A DNA stretch of 64,000 bases. Source: Lagopus muta (lineage: Eukaryota; Chordata; Aves; Galliformes; Phasianidae). The position numbers and the translations under genes are program-made. Of the stretch, positions 1 through 12,300 are shown in pieces. The notes under the pieces are model-generated. The model was not told the origin of the DNA. It made no database searches and saw only the letters and a list, made by a program, of their open reading frames with translations. Within the stretch, counting starts at the first letter, position 1. The number at the start of each line of letters is the position of its first letter. The stretch spans positions 36,418,603-36,482,602 of the forward strand of contig NC_064435.1 of the NCBI RefSeq assembly GCF_023343835.1, written 5' to 3'.

Positions 1-752
1 CTCTGCTTTATCCCTGTGTATTTACTAATGGCCTTTGCCACTGTTATCACTGTACCCTGCTTTTCCTTGCGAATAACCTTGTTTTCTGCTGCCTTGATAC
101 AAACACTTTGATAAAACAGCGCTTTTCTCATAAAAAGTAGGAAAACAAAAGGATCCTTGAAGTAACCTTGAATGGCTAACAGACGAACTGAGAAAATATG
201 CTGATTTTTTTGTTGTTGTTCTCAAAAGCTTTAGCAAATGCGTGCTCATAACAAAATTCACAAGGGCATCGAGTGTCAGCGCTATCCAGGCAATATCAGA
301 TCGATGCAGAAGTCTACTTGAACGGACATCTTTGAAGATTTTCTGACTTCAGAGACATATTTTTTTCTTAATTTCCTTTAGATCTCTTTAAACAATTGTT
401 TTGACAGTGGTTAAATCCAAAGAAAGCAGAAGGTATTAAAGAGATGTTGCACAGGCTCACAGGATGTGAAAATCACAAAACCTTCCTGTGTACTAATAGT
501 AAGAAGTAAGAAAACTTGAAGGAAATTGGTTTCATTAAAAAGGAGTAGGACTGAGCAAGTTCAGTCATATTTTGTTTTTCAAACTGAAAACATCATTTTG
601 GTCTTAAACCCTTAAAACGAAGGTGTTTTTTTTTCTTTTTTTCTGTTTTGTGTTGTTCTCTGCTTTTGCTTTTGTTTGTTTTTTTTTTTTTCCCCCTCAA
701 AATATCAATAATTTTCTAATACCTCTACTGACATTTTCTTTTGTGCCTGTAG

Positions 753-808
753 AAAGTAAGGAACTATCTGAGATTTTGGAAGCCAGTAAAGTTGCTGAAG
801 GATTTGAG
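753..808 (+). other. Candidate internal exon of an unrecognised plus-strand transcript
   Basis: A pyrimidine-rich tract with a branch-like CTGAC ends in CCTGTAG, followed by 56 open bases and the donor GAG|GTGAGG. The open frame reads SKELSEILEASKVAEGFE after a split codon and ends on a codon boundary. I do not recognise the peptide. Segments of this kind arise by chance in AT-rich DNA, so support is weak. It gains some weight from being in phase with the candidate terminal exon at 6889. Confidence 0.25.
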
Positions 809-2067
809 GTGAGGAAGTCTTAGGACCAGAGTGACAGAAATGATTGTTTTCCATCCAGATATTAGGGATAGCCTACCCTGCGTTTTTGTCTGAGAGGTAT
901 AGTAGAAAAGTCTGTTAATTCTAACTAAAATGCTTGTAGCCAAATCATAGCTATGATGATGATGTTAAAAGGCGGCAAGTTCCTGCTGAAATTGTTTAAA
1001 ACTTTTCAAACCAAAATAATATGAATAGCAAATAGAATTGTTTCTGTGGTAAGGCCTTCTTTGCTGTGTATTTCTCCAAGTAGGCGTTAATCTTAAGTAT
1101 TTTAAACCAGGAGATATTTTCCTTTAACAAATACGTACGCAGATTCTTTTTGCATTCAACACTTATTGGTGTGGATGGCAGCACGTGCTTCTGCATGTAT
1201 TTTTCTTTCTCGGATTGACTCTATGTTTTAGAATTCAAGCTGTTTTAAGGCCATTTTAGCGCAGCTTCCCTTCCTTGTCTCAGGTTGTGAAGGTCACACC
1301 AAAGCTGTTATTGACCACATGTGCTCTGTGATTGTAGCCCTGTGTTGTGAGCTAGGGAGTCTTTAATTTCACAGAGCAGACAATAGTCAAATATCAATTT
1401 TTTTGCATTTGTTCCTGTATCACTATCTACTGACATTCATACACTGGTATGTGTATGAGAGAGGTAAACAGTATATCCTAGATTTAAAAAACAATAACAA
1501 AACAAGAAAGCAAAACCAACAACCCAGCAGAATCAATTTTAGTGGGACAAAAAACCCTAAACACTTTACCTTGCATTCATTTCAGATGGCTAATTATTAG
1601 GTGTTAAATATATAATTTTGGATTAGTAAATGCATGACTTCTCTCTGTGACAAATATTTGCACATTTATCTTGTTTCTGTGATCATGAGATGCCAAATAG
1701 TACAAAAATTTGTCTAGGATTCTGCGTTATGTTTCGTGGCTGTAACTGTAGAAGGAAAGTAATTCTCCCAGCATCAAGGTCCAGTTTATTTTCCATCAGA
1801 TTTTTCTTTGATGATGAATTTCCTCCTTTATCACTCTGTGATATACTTCCATACCACTTTAAAAAGAGATTCTTCAAGTCTTCATTTCTAGTCCAAAAAC
1901 ATGAAGAATTGTGTCACATCTTGTCTTAATGAAGCTCACTTGATAAAAGTAAGTTCAGATGACATAGCTAGCCACTGTAATTATATCTTTTAAGACTTGT
2001 TTTGTTTTTACAGCCTTTGTCTGATCATAATTAACTTGTGTAGACAATACTTGCAGATTCTGGCAAT

Positions 2068-2096
2068 GTAAGCCCTTATCACTGTAAGCCCTTATC
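2068..2096 (+). repeat. 16-bp tandem duplication
   Basis: GTAAGCCCTTATC occurs twice, 16 bases apart, separated by ACT. Confidence 0.85.
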
Positions 2097-3971
2097 GCTT
2101 GCTCTGTGGTATGTTGGCCGACTTCCTTTCCAAACACAGCTCTAATATGTAGCAGTTTTTTCCTGGTACGTTTCTCACTCCTGTATGTATTTTATATTTA
2201 TATGTATTTTATGTTTTCTTCAGAGTGACTTTCTTTTCATGATGTGGTAAAAAAAAATAATAATAATAAAAAAAAGATAATTGACAAAATGGGTATTTTT
2301 TTCTCACGTTTTCAAATGGTAAGAGGAATAGTCTGTTTGAGGATCTCCTTGGTGCTGTAGGGGTAGAAAAAAGTATGTAGTACTCCTCAGTATGAACTCA
2401 GAATGACCTGCAAACTGTGCAAATTAATTTTGTATTTCAAAAACAAACCCCAAAGTTGCTCATTTTAGAAAATCAGCACTCAGCTTGCTTCTTCAAGGAA
2501 ATGGTCAGCCTTGTAACACCTGGCCATGGCCAGCAAGTCAGGCAGGTTAACTTTCGCCCTGTAGGAAGTAGGAGGCTTCTCCTAGTACCACTTTTCTTTG
2601 ACAGCAGCAATGCAGGAGCTTATGGGGAGGAGACAGAATGAACTTTTCCAGGAACAACAGTAATGTGAAAATTTTCTGTAGCTCTCCTTGCCATGCACAT
2701 GAAACAGCTGTGTGATGGAGAAAAGCAGAGCTGTCCCAGACAATAAGAGTGACCAGAAGCAAACTGCAGAAATTCTTCTGCATTTGCGGTCTCACTATAG
2801 CCATCCTCTCTGCTTATACTCTGTGTAACAGAATTAATCAGGCTATAGCTATTCATGAATAGGGTACTTGCATGGTGCATCTGACTTCCTATGCTAACGG
2901 TACACAATAAAATTCTGCAGGGTGTTAGGTGTGTGACTTGTCTTGGCATAGAGAGAAACTAAGCAAGCAACGTACCCAGAAAGGTGTGGTGGCACTTAGT
3001 GAAATCATCTGAGTTAGGCAAATAGAGATCAACATATTTTGTATCTTGATGACTCGGAGAAAGATATTAAAAATGTTCCCGCAAGTGAAAGCAATGAAAT
3101 TTTCTGGTTCAACTGGTTTTCATGTCAGTTGAGATAAAGAGAGCACAAAGAACAGCTTATGCTGATAGTAACGTTTATGTCCAATCAAAATGGAGGCAAC
3201 AGTGCAATATCTGGTTTATATGCTACAGCATCTTGTATGAAATGGAATAAAACAAGTATTTTTGGAAAAGTGTGTTGAGTGCTGTAGACACTGAAAAGAA
3301 AAAAAGAAAAAGAAGAAAAAGAAAAGACAGATACAGACCAAATGTACAGGTGGACTGATATCCATAACCAGGAAACCATACCCAGATTTGTGTGCTGGTT
3401 AACATGTCCCAGTAAAGTAGCTCCATAGTTCCTAATTTGTCTGAATTAAGCCTGTTTCCCCTCCCTCCCACCCCTTACTTTTAATGGAAAGTAAAACATG
3501 TAATTGGGACCTTGTGGTGGGGCACAAATTGTGTCTGTGGCAGATTCCTTCCAGTTGGTGGCTCAGTCCTTTAGATTTCACCTCAGCAAGCTGAAATTTC
3601 TGACAATAATCAACATTTAAATTATAAAAAAAACAACACAAAACCACCATGATGATTTCATTATACTGTTTTTAAAAGAAAATGTTGCTGTAATGACAAC
3701 AGGCCTATTTATCTGGTCATTTTGGCACTTGGAATTGTCCCATCATTCAGTAGTTCATCTTTATGAATTCTAAGTTTATTAGTGTCTCTTAAAAGACAAA
3801 AGTTACTTATGCCATGCAAAAATTTCATCTTACACCTCAGATAAAGATCAAATAGGTTTAAATACCATTCTTAGAGTAAGCAGATGTTTGACCTTATGTC
3901 CTGAGGTGAGTAAATTCCGTGCATTTTTGTATGCATAGTCCTTGACTTTTTCACCAATGAGAATTGAAGGT

Positions 3972-4022
3972 CTAACTGATGCTTAGTAATGCATGTGACC
4001 TAACTGAGCTTTAGTAATGCAG
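3972..4022 (+). repeat. 28-bp imperfect tandem duplication
   Basis: CTAACTGATGCTTAGTAATG is repeated 28 bases later as CTAACTGAGCTTTAGTAATG. It is a local duplication with no sign of function. Confidence 0.8.
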
Positions 4023-6888
4023 ACTTGAGCTGAAACCAGACAGTAAGAATTAGTACTTTGCTGAGCTTTATTTTAAAGTAATTATCCTGATCAGAATTGA
4101 AGTTCCATCTAAACCCCTCTGTTGAATGAAAATGAAATTACAAATTACAGTTTTGTAAGGCATAAAACACGTACGTGTTCTATATTATTTCTAACAGTAT
4201 GTTTAGTATCTCATTTGATAAGGATAAGTTATTGCAATCTAGCGGGAGATGTGACACAGTGTATATATACTGGCTTCTATTTAGGGGAAATGTGGTGCAA
4301 AATGATTTGCTTGCGAGGTTTCGTAGCTCTTTTGACAGCCACAGTGTAGAAGAGAAAGAAAAAGTGGCATTAAAAGCACTTTTGAAATGCACGTATTAGG
4401 AATAGATGGGAATAAACAACATTGTTCCACAAGTTTGGTACACTTTAAACTGATACAAAGAGAGATATTTTGTTTATTCCCCATAACTTCCAATTATGGG
4501 CACGAAACACTGGGTGTTACTGTTAAAAGAGCAGTCGTGCTTTTCGGAAAATAAACACAGATGGCTGCAGTGAAAGGTCCTTAACATAATTTTGTCACAT
4601 GCATTATATTTTTTATATTGGAAAAAATCTTATGTCAAAAAAATACAAACATTCTTTATATTGCTCTTTTAAAAATGCTCATTTAACTGTATCTTGTATT
4701 TCTTTTTATACTGCTTTAACTTTCAATCCTATACAAGAAGCAGATTTTTTAGTATTACTTCAGTATTTCTCACAAACTGTTACCTTTCCATGGAATTGAT
4801 AGTGGATGATGCAACAAAGATAAATGGAACATGAAAGAGAATACTTTACAGAAAACACATTCTGAAGGAAGAGCCTTAAAAAGTAGCCAGGAAGCATCAG
4901 CAGGAGGGCTTCAAATTGTAATTACAACTCGGCTAAAACTGTATTTAGCAGGCCTTGAACTTAGACCATTGGGTAAGAAGCTGAATCTTGAAAGTAAATA
5001 AGGTAGCTCCTGGCTCTTTTCCTCAGGTATTGAAACAAGACCAGATTTTAGACTTCATTTGAAATGTACGGGTTAAATTATCTGTCAAACATGATTGTTT
5101 GCATCCAACCATGATTAGGGAGCCCCTGTGGAAAGGCAGAGCAAGAACAAACATAATCCCTTAGGGAAGCTAATGGAAGAGGAAAAGGGCATTGCAGAGT
5201 AGTCTTCTAATGGTGAAACAAGGCCAGCAGAGTTTCTCAGTCCTTTATCCACCAAGACTGAGTTGTGGAAAGGAAATGGAAGCATAGCAGAGTATTCCTG
5301 TTGTGTTCGAGATGCATAGAATAAGAAAGGAAGAAGACTTTAAAAATCACTGAAGTCCATTAATAATTGCAAAACTAATAAGCAACTTTTTTCTTTTGGG
5401 TTGCCAGTAACAGTAGAAAAAAGAAGGTACTGTAATCAGAGTGTGATGGTCCATTCTAGTAAGCCTCCATCAAAATAAAAGGCTTTGCCAAGGTTTGGAG
5501 GTTGGAAACGATACTTCACTGAATAATTTATCTCCTTCAGCTGCATGGATTGTTGTAGTATATAAGCATTTCCTAGAGCTGCAATTACTCTGGGAAGGCT
5601 AAGAATAGGCTGAGAAGTAGTTTATATGATATCAGACACCACTGAGAAATGAAGGAAAGGAACTATTTGAAATGTACTAATATTGTCTTTCTTAACTGGA
5701 TTAAACTTACCCTCAAAACATTGCAGATGCAGAAGATTTAAATGTCATCTAGAATCTAATGACACAAGTGCAGACTCTACATGTGTGAACAGCAAATCAT
5801 GCAGAGCAGCATAAAACATCCCAGAAGATGCATTTTGGCTCATGTACTTTTCCTGGTGTGTAACAGGATACAGGAGCTTTAGGTGAGGAGCTGCTGAGGT
5901 TTTAAATAACTAGAATCATATCTCTGAATATCAAGAGAATAAAACCAGCCTTGGCCTGGCACAAACTAAGCAGTGACGACTGTCTTGCACTAACAGACTG
6001 GTTGAGGGTTGGTGTTTTTTCCCCCTAATTTGCAAAGGTTTCTATATTCAGTTAAATAATTGTTAAAAATTGCATGCATATACTCTCACAGTTATCCTGG
6101 TAGGAATTTAAATTAAAAGAGAAGAGAAAATGACAGCTTAGATTTATATAACCAGTTGAGGGCTAAGCAGTGCAACTCCAGCTCTCTTGAGGTAGCCTAC
6201 ACGTTTGAGATGATCATACGTATGAATAATAGCTACATACAATCTTTTCAGGTTCTGCTTCTGCAAACAACAACTGTAGTAACCCCTGTAGTTTAATCTT
6301 TGGTGGAACTCAATCTGTGCTTTACCATAATTGTTTAATTATCAAAGAAATTTATATGAATAACAGGATTGGATTTTAGAATGTAAATGAACTACTGTTG
6401 TTTCCTATACACCAACATTTCAGTGTTTGGATGCTCTCACTCGGTGCAGAAGGAAACTGTGACATAACCATTAAAAACCTCCATAGCACTACTACTGTTA
6501 AATAACTGTAGTGATTTGATATGTTAGAACATAGAGCTGCTCTCCCCAGAGTGTGATTTATGGCTAACAATTACATCCAACACCGTCAATATCTCAGGTA
6601 CTAAATATTAAAACTGGAACTGTTAGTGTTTAATGTAACACAACTTTTCATTGTTTACTTGGGCCAGTGCTCACGGCTGACCACCGAATTTAATCGGCCT
6701 TGTGTTTGTGTCCTCCTCCCCAAATTCACGGAAATTATCAAGGTTATCTTAGTGCAGTTGCTTCAATGAATATAAAGATTGATAAGCATTTCAGAACAAC
6801 GACATCTAATCTCCAGGTTAATTTAATTTAGTCATACATGTTGACAGTTATTTTGAAGTACAGTGATTTGACATTGCTTTTCTTCCAG

Positions 6889-6954
6889 GTATTTGGAGAA
6901 TTTGCTTCGACTCATTTGGAAGAAACCTTGAGGAAGGTCAGCAGTCATAGCTGA
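6889..6954 (+). other. Candidate terminal exon with stop codon and nearby polyadenylation signal
   Basis: The acceptor TGCTTTTCTTCCAG, with a branch-like TTGAC upstream, is followed by an open frame reading VFGEFASTHLEETLRKVSSH-S and a TGA at 6952-6954. AATAAA lies 28 bases after the stop at 6982-6987. This arrangement fits the 3' end of a gene with a very short 3' UTR, joined in phase 0 to the segment at 753-808. I cannot assign a family. No known neighbour of CA8 that I recall matches it. Confidence 0.28.
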
Positions 6955-6981
6955 AACATCACTTTCTTCAGTCACTGTCAA

Positions 6982-6987
6982 AATAAA
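6982..6987 (+). terminator. Possible polyadenylation signal AATAAA
   Basis: The canonical hexamer lies just downstream of the candidate stop at 6952-6954. AATAAA is common in AT-rich sequence (another lies near 7864), so only its position makes it suggestive. Confidence 0.25.
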
Positions 6988-8045
6988 CAATTTAGGCTAG
7001 CACAGGTTAGTGGAGTCAGACTTTCTTTTGCAATATTCTGTTAGTTTAGAGGGCTGCATTATAATATTTACTTTTACCATACACAAAGAACTTTCAGAGT
7101 CACTTTTACCATTCCTCTGGTCACGATTCTTGGTCAAATATTGTAGAAACAGCCAAGAAGGTTATTGCTGTTATTATTATCTCTCCAAAACTTTACTTCA
7201 AAGTGGAAGCAGGATATTTTTAAGATGGAAAGTTTAAATTTACTTTGGCAATATCATAGGAAGTTGGTTTAAGAACTGGGACATCATCTTGTGGCTTGAA
7301 TTTATTGGTCTGCCACAGGTCTACCGTTGCCCTGGTAAAAATTCTGGTTTCTAACATTACAAAAGATGAAGATCAAGAAAGACTGAAGAGCTCAGATATC
7401 TCAGTAATAATGGCAATGCAAGCATATGTAGTCAGCTGAAAATAGACATGCATCAGAAAGGATGTACCTCTGTAACTATGAATAGAGAAGGAAAAAGCCA
7501 CCATCATCTACTATGATTCCATAGCTGAAAAGACCTGAAATACCTGTTTACATTTGGGCTGGGTCAGAGATGATGTTGTGATCATAATTAGATTACTTAA
7601 GATCATTTAGATTTCCAGTAAGATATCTTGCTGGACTGTTGTAGAATATTACATCAGAGAATGGATGTTATGTGTTTATACAAACATTTTCAGGGTTTGG
7701 GACTGTCTGTATAAATACTTTCTACATATGTTTTGGATACTGCTATTTTAGCGATTCTTTTCTGAATTTACTATGAAATGTAACTAGAAACTCTGCAATG
7801 GCACTGAATTCATTCTTTGATTTATAACTGAGTAATTCCTTTCTAATCTTTTATCACTCTTGTAATAAATAATGAATTCCTATCAACATAGAAGTAATTA
7901 CTAATTATTTTGAGTTAATCACTGAAAGTGTTTTCCTCAAGAAATTTAGCGTGCTGTGCCAGCCTCTTATCTAGAAAGATCCTCTGTATGAAGTCATTCT
8001 TGAGGTAACCAATAACAGGGGAATTTTCAAAGGAATCAATTTTAA

Positions 8046-9345
8046 GGAATCATATCAATGATTGAGGTTTGAAGGGACCTTACAGATCATTTAGTTCCAA
8101 CCACTCTGCCATGGACATGGGAACCTCCCAAGGCCATCCAACCTGGCCTTGAACACCTCCAGGGATGGGGCATCCACAGTTTCTTAGGGCAACCTATTTC
8201 AGTGCTTCATCACCCTAATAATAATTTCTTCTACTAATCTAAACCTTCCTTCTTTTAGTTTGATATCATTATTCCTCTCCTGTTACTACAATCCCTGATA
8301 GAAAGTCTCTCCTTACTGTAGGCCCCCTTTAAATACTGGAAGGCCACTATAAGGTCCCCTTGTGAGACTTCTCTCAGCTAACTAACCCCAGCTCCCTTAG
8401 TCTTTCTGATCATCCTCAAGGCCCTCCTCTGGACCCACTCCAACAGGTCCATGTCTTTCTTATGCTGGGTGACACATAGCCGAACACTTCAGGTAAGACT
8501 TCATAGGAGCAGAGTAGATGGGGACAGTCTATTTACCCTTCACTGTATAGTTACACTTTTGATGCAGCCCAAGGTATGCTTGGCTTTCTGGGCCGCAGTT
8601 GCATACTGTCAAGCTTTTCATCCATCAATACCCTGAAGTCATTCTTCTCAGGGCTACTCTCCGTCCACTCATCACCCAACATGCATTTGTGCTTAAGTTT
8701 GTCCTGACCTAGGTGCAGCACTTGGCTATGTTGAATTTCATGAGGCTTGCAAAGGCCCACATCTCAAATCTATCAGGGTCCCTCTGGATGGTCCCTCTTT
8801 CCCTTCAGTGTGTTGATCACGCCACACATGTCAGTGTCATTGGCAAACTTGCTGAGGGTTTACTCAATCCCACTGTCCATGTCACCAACAAATAATACTG
8901 ATCCTAACACCAGCATTTGAGAGAGACCATTTGTCACTGGTCTCTACCTGGACACCAAGCCATTAACTGAAGTTCCTTGAGTGCAATCATTCAGCCACTT
9001 TCTTATCCACTGAGTGATCCATCCATCAAATCCAAGTATTTACAATTTGGAAGCAAGGATGTAATGTGGGACAGTGTCACACATTTTCCACAAGCCAGGT
9101 AGATGATACCTTTTGCTCTTTCTTTATCCACCAGTGTCGTAACCCCATCATAGGAGATCACCAGATTTATTAGGCATGATTTGCTCTTAATGAAGCTGTA
9201 TTGGCTGTCACCAGTCACCTCTCTGTTCTCTAAGAGCCTTAGCATAGTGTCCAGCAAGATCTGCTTTATGACGTGATCTGTGCTTACCCAGCACAGAGAT
9301 GAGTTTGACCAACTTGAATTTCCTGAACTAGTGGCTGTTTTTCTT
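8046..9345 (-). mobile_element. CR1 LINE fragment, 3' end and part of the reverse transcriptase
   Basis: Read on the minus strand, the element ends at the left with a decayed ATTCTATGAT-type terminus and a GGTCCCTTCAAACC box. To the right it runs through the 3' region into reverse-transcriptase coding sequence. The minus-strand translation includes IKQILLDTMLRLLENREV, FIKSKSCLINLV and DGVTTLVDK, which match CR1 ORF2. Stops and frame changes interrupt it, so it is a 5'-truncated dead copy. Confidence 0.9.
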
Positions 9346-12300
9346 TTCTCCATAACTGAGCATTACTGACTAAGATTAATAACTATCATCAGAAAAGGAA
9401 AAAAAAAATCAAGAATTATTTGCTTCCAAAGCAAGCTATTTGGAGTTATACATTTTTTATTAACATGTATTGTAGCAGAGCCAAGATTTACAAAAATGTT
9501 AGGTAGCTTAGGAAAAAAGCCACTTAATTATGCTTATATAGAATCTAAACCTTTTAAGGGCATACTGAGCCATAATCAACTCAACAACTGTAGAGTTTGC
9601 CACTCTAAGTATTTTTGACAAGTAATAATTGCTTTCAACTATAGTCAGTGGTCCACTATCATTTACTGAGTTTGCCCTCTAAAATTTGGTATAAATCAGC
9701 ACTTGGTTCCTTTACTTGGTTCCTAAGGACAAAAGGGCAAAAAAGCAAAACAAAAACAAAACAACAACAGAACAATAGCAACAAAAGAAGGTAACTTTTG
9801 ATAATATAGATCTTTTTTCTCTCTTCTTTCCTTTAGTGCTTATGTATGTATTGGTACTTGAAAAGGCTTGCAAAAATACTTCTGAAAGCAGATAAGAATG
9901 CTTAGCAACTTGCATCAGTAAACCTCAGATTCCTTTCAGGAGGGTTAATTTCAGCCCAGTTTTAATCAAGCAGTGAGGTTTCTTCGAGGGCTTACCATCT
10001 TCCAGATGTTCCTGTGATAGCTACAGCATTTTTCTTACACTTCAGTGGTGATGTGATGGCAGTAAGGCTGTTCCACATTTGGAGTACATGCTTCACCTTG
10101 AAGTTATACACAGTAAGTTTCTCCTCTGTTACAAGTTTCATGTATCAACCAAGTAGGATTTTTGTGCCTGCACAAGACTGTGCTTTGTTCAACAGCTAAC
10201 CATTAATGGTCCAGTTCTTCTTGTTCTAAAAATGAGTTAGTGAGATTCACATGCTGACAGGCCTGAGTTTCATGGATCTGTTGTATACCAGTATGTTTTT
10301 CTTCCTTTTCTCAGAGCCTGATTTTATCTAGATTTTGTTATTGTTTTTTTTTTGTTTGTTTGTTTTACTGGATCATTTTATATGTTAGATGAGACATTGG
10401 TAAGTCTTGTCTACAGGTTACTTCTTGCATTACTTAACATATGCATGTAGACTAAGGATCCAGACTAAGTCTTCACAAATGTTTGAATATTTTCTTTGAG
10501 AATTTTATAGCTTATTTTCCTGTACATCTCTGATAAGCTGTTTCCTGCTGACTCAGAACAGCTGTTCTATCTGATGGCTAATCCAAGACATGAACCCTTT
10601 CTTTTCCAGATATGTTCCACCAATACATGAGAAGTATCCAATACAGTGTCTTATCAGTAAACTTACCTTTATAAAATAACGCCAATGATCCTTTATAATA
10701 CTCAGGTTAGTATTTGTATATTCTACTTTTGAGTTCCTGAGCAGGATTCTCCTTCCAAAGTAGTGCTGTTAAATTTTCAATAGCTGGATACACGAGTACA
10801 ACATGCTACATTAGGGCCTTTCTCTGGGAAGAAAATTAATTCTCTTTCCTTTTCAGTCTTCCTAAATTATAGGAATGTAACGATGCCCACAAGTTGGCCT
10901 GACAAAGAAGATACTCCACGCTCTTAGCGAGTCAGGTTTGATAGCACACCACTGAACTGCAGCCATATCACTGTACTGCTCTGTTTATAATTTCAGGAAC
11001 ACTGTTGCCAGTGATCAAATACCCAGTTCAGTTGAGAACCATCAGTGAACAACTCTTTTTGCTTAATTAAAAAAGATTTCTTTTCATCCTTTCTAATAAA
11101 TTTTTGTTCACTGACAGCCTGACACAGTTTCCTTACCCTTCAAACGAAGGCATATCCTCAGATATCTGCTCAGGGGCTTCAGTGTTCCACAAAACCTCAT
11201 CTTCTCTTTCCAACTAAATTAGTAACTCTAATTTATTCACAGTATTTTAGGTGTCAGTATTTCTTGCTTTGTCTCTTTTCACTTGTTATTCTTCTGCACA
11301 ATGCTCTGGAATGACACCACTCAGCAATCCTGAATCTCAGCTACTGGTCCCAAAAAATACTATTCACAGAATTAACGCATCCATTTTTCAGCTGTCCAGG
11401 ATACTCTGATCAAATCCCACTTTCATTATGATAAACCAAAATGGGTAAAGCTGACTTATCTATCCATATTCAGGGAGCTGTGACTTTAAACTCTTTTCTT
11501 TTACATGTTCTGGCTTTAGCTGCTGACAGTTAACAGATTTTCCACTAGCACATCCTTTCCTTCATGCTTTCTTGGAACAGTATGTCAATTTTAATTTTTC
11601 ATTATATTCCTGAATTCTTCCTCCTCTTTTTTTTTTTTTTTCCTTGTTGTAATTCATTTCTATTCTTCTAACTCTCCTCTAAGTAATTTAATATTTGATT
11701 CAGTTAGAATGGATTTTTGATGTAATTCTATGCTATTTTCCCCCAAAATAATACTCAGAGACTTCTCTTAGGTATTCTTTCTTCTGCTGGAGTAAAACCC
11801 CTCCTATCCCAATACAGACATCTTTCAACTATTCATTAGATGACACTTCTGCAGTATCTTCTGCAGAAATCTTCTGCTAAAGCAATCTGAATCAAGCAAG
11901 TGAGACTCTTAAAGCTAAACTTCTCTTGCCAGGCTAGTTAAATGTTTCATGAGGCAATTTTAACATGAGAGGTCTATTAAACTTAGGTATAGCTTGTATG
12001 GGAGCCTGTCTTGTCTGTTGAGTTTTTGAAAACCTTAAATCCTGAAAGAAACAGAACATTTACAAATGTACTTTGTCTTACCCTTTGATGTCCTGTGGGT
12101 ATCTCACTAAACTCTGACGGTTAGAACTTCTAAAATATAAGTGAATGTTAGTATTTCAGAAGGTCTTGTTCTGCACCAATTGGACCTTTACACCCAACTG
12201 ACAGGTTTAGAAACAAGTTCCAAAACCAGAAACCTAGAGGGACTTAACCCCAAAGAGTCAGTTTAGTGACCAATAGTTTGCTGAAATTGTAGTTCAGACC

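Larger units (their letters stand above)
1..8045. other. Intergenic AT-rich region
   Basis: No recognised gene. Contents seen: a T-rich stretch at 620-700, an A/TAA-rich stretch at 2248-2277, a purine tract at 3293-3328, a 16-bp tandem duplication at 2068-2096 and a 28-bp one at 3972-4022. Splice-bounded segments that could be exons are listed separately at 753-808 and 6889-6954. The other open frames are short and have no recognisable motifs. Confidence 0.6.

Noticed and set aside
1891-1947. 57-base splice-bounded open segment (acceptor CATTTCTAG, donor AAA|GTAAGT)
   Set aside because: Such pairs are common by chance in AT-rich DNA; no stop/polyA context or recognisable peptide supports it, although it would be in phase with the candidate exons nearby.
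3841-3905. 65-base splice-bounded segment (acceptor ACACCTCAG, donor GAG|GTGAGT)
   Set aside because: Two of three frames have early stops and nothing else supports an exon. It shows how easily exon-like segments occur here.
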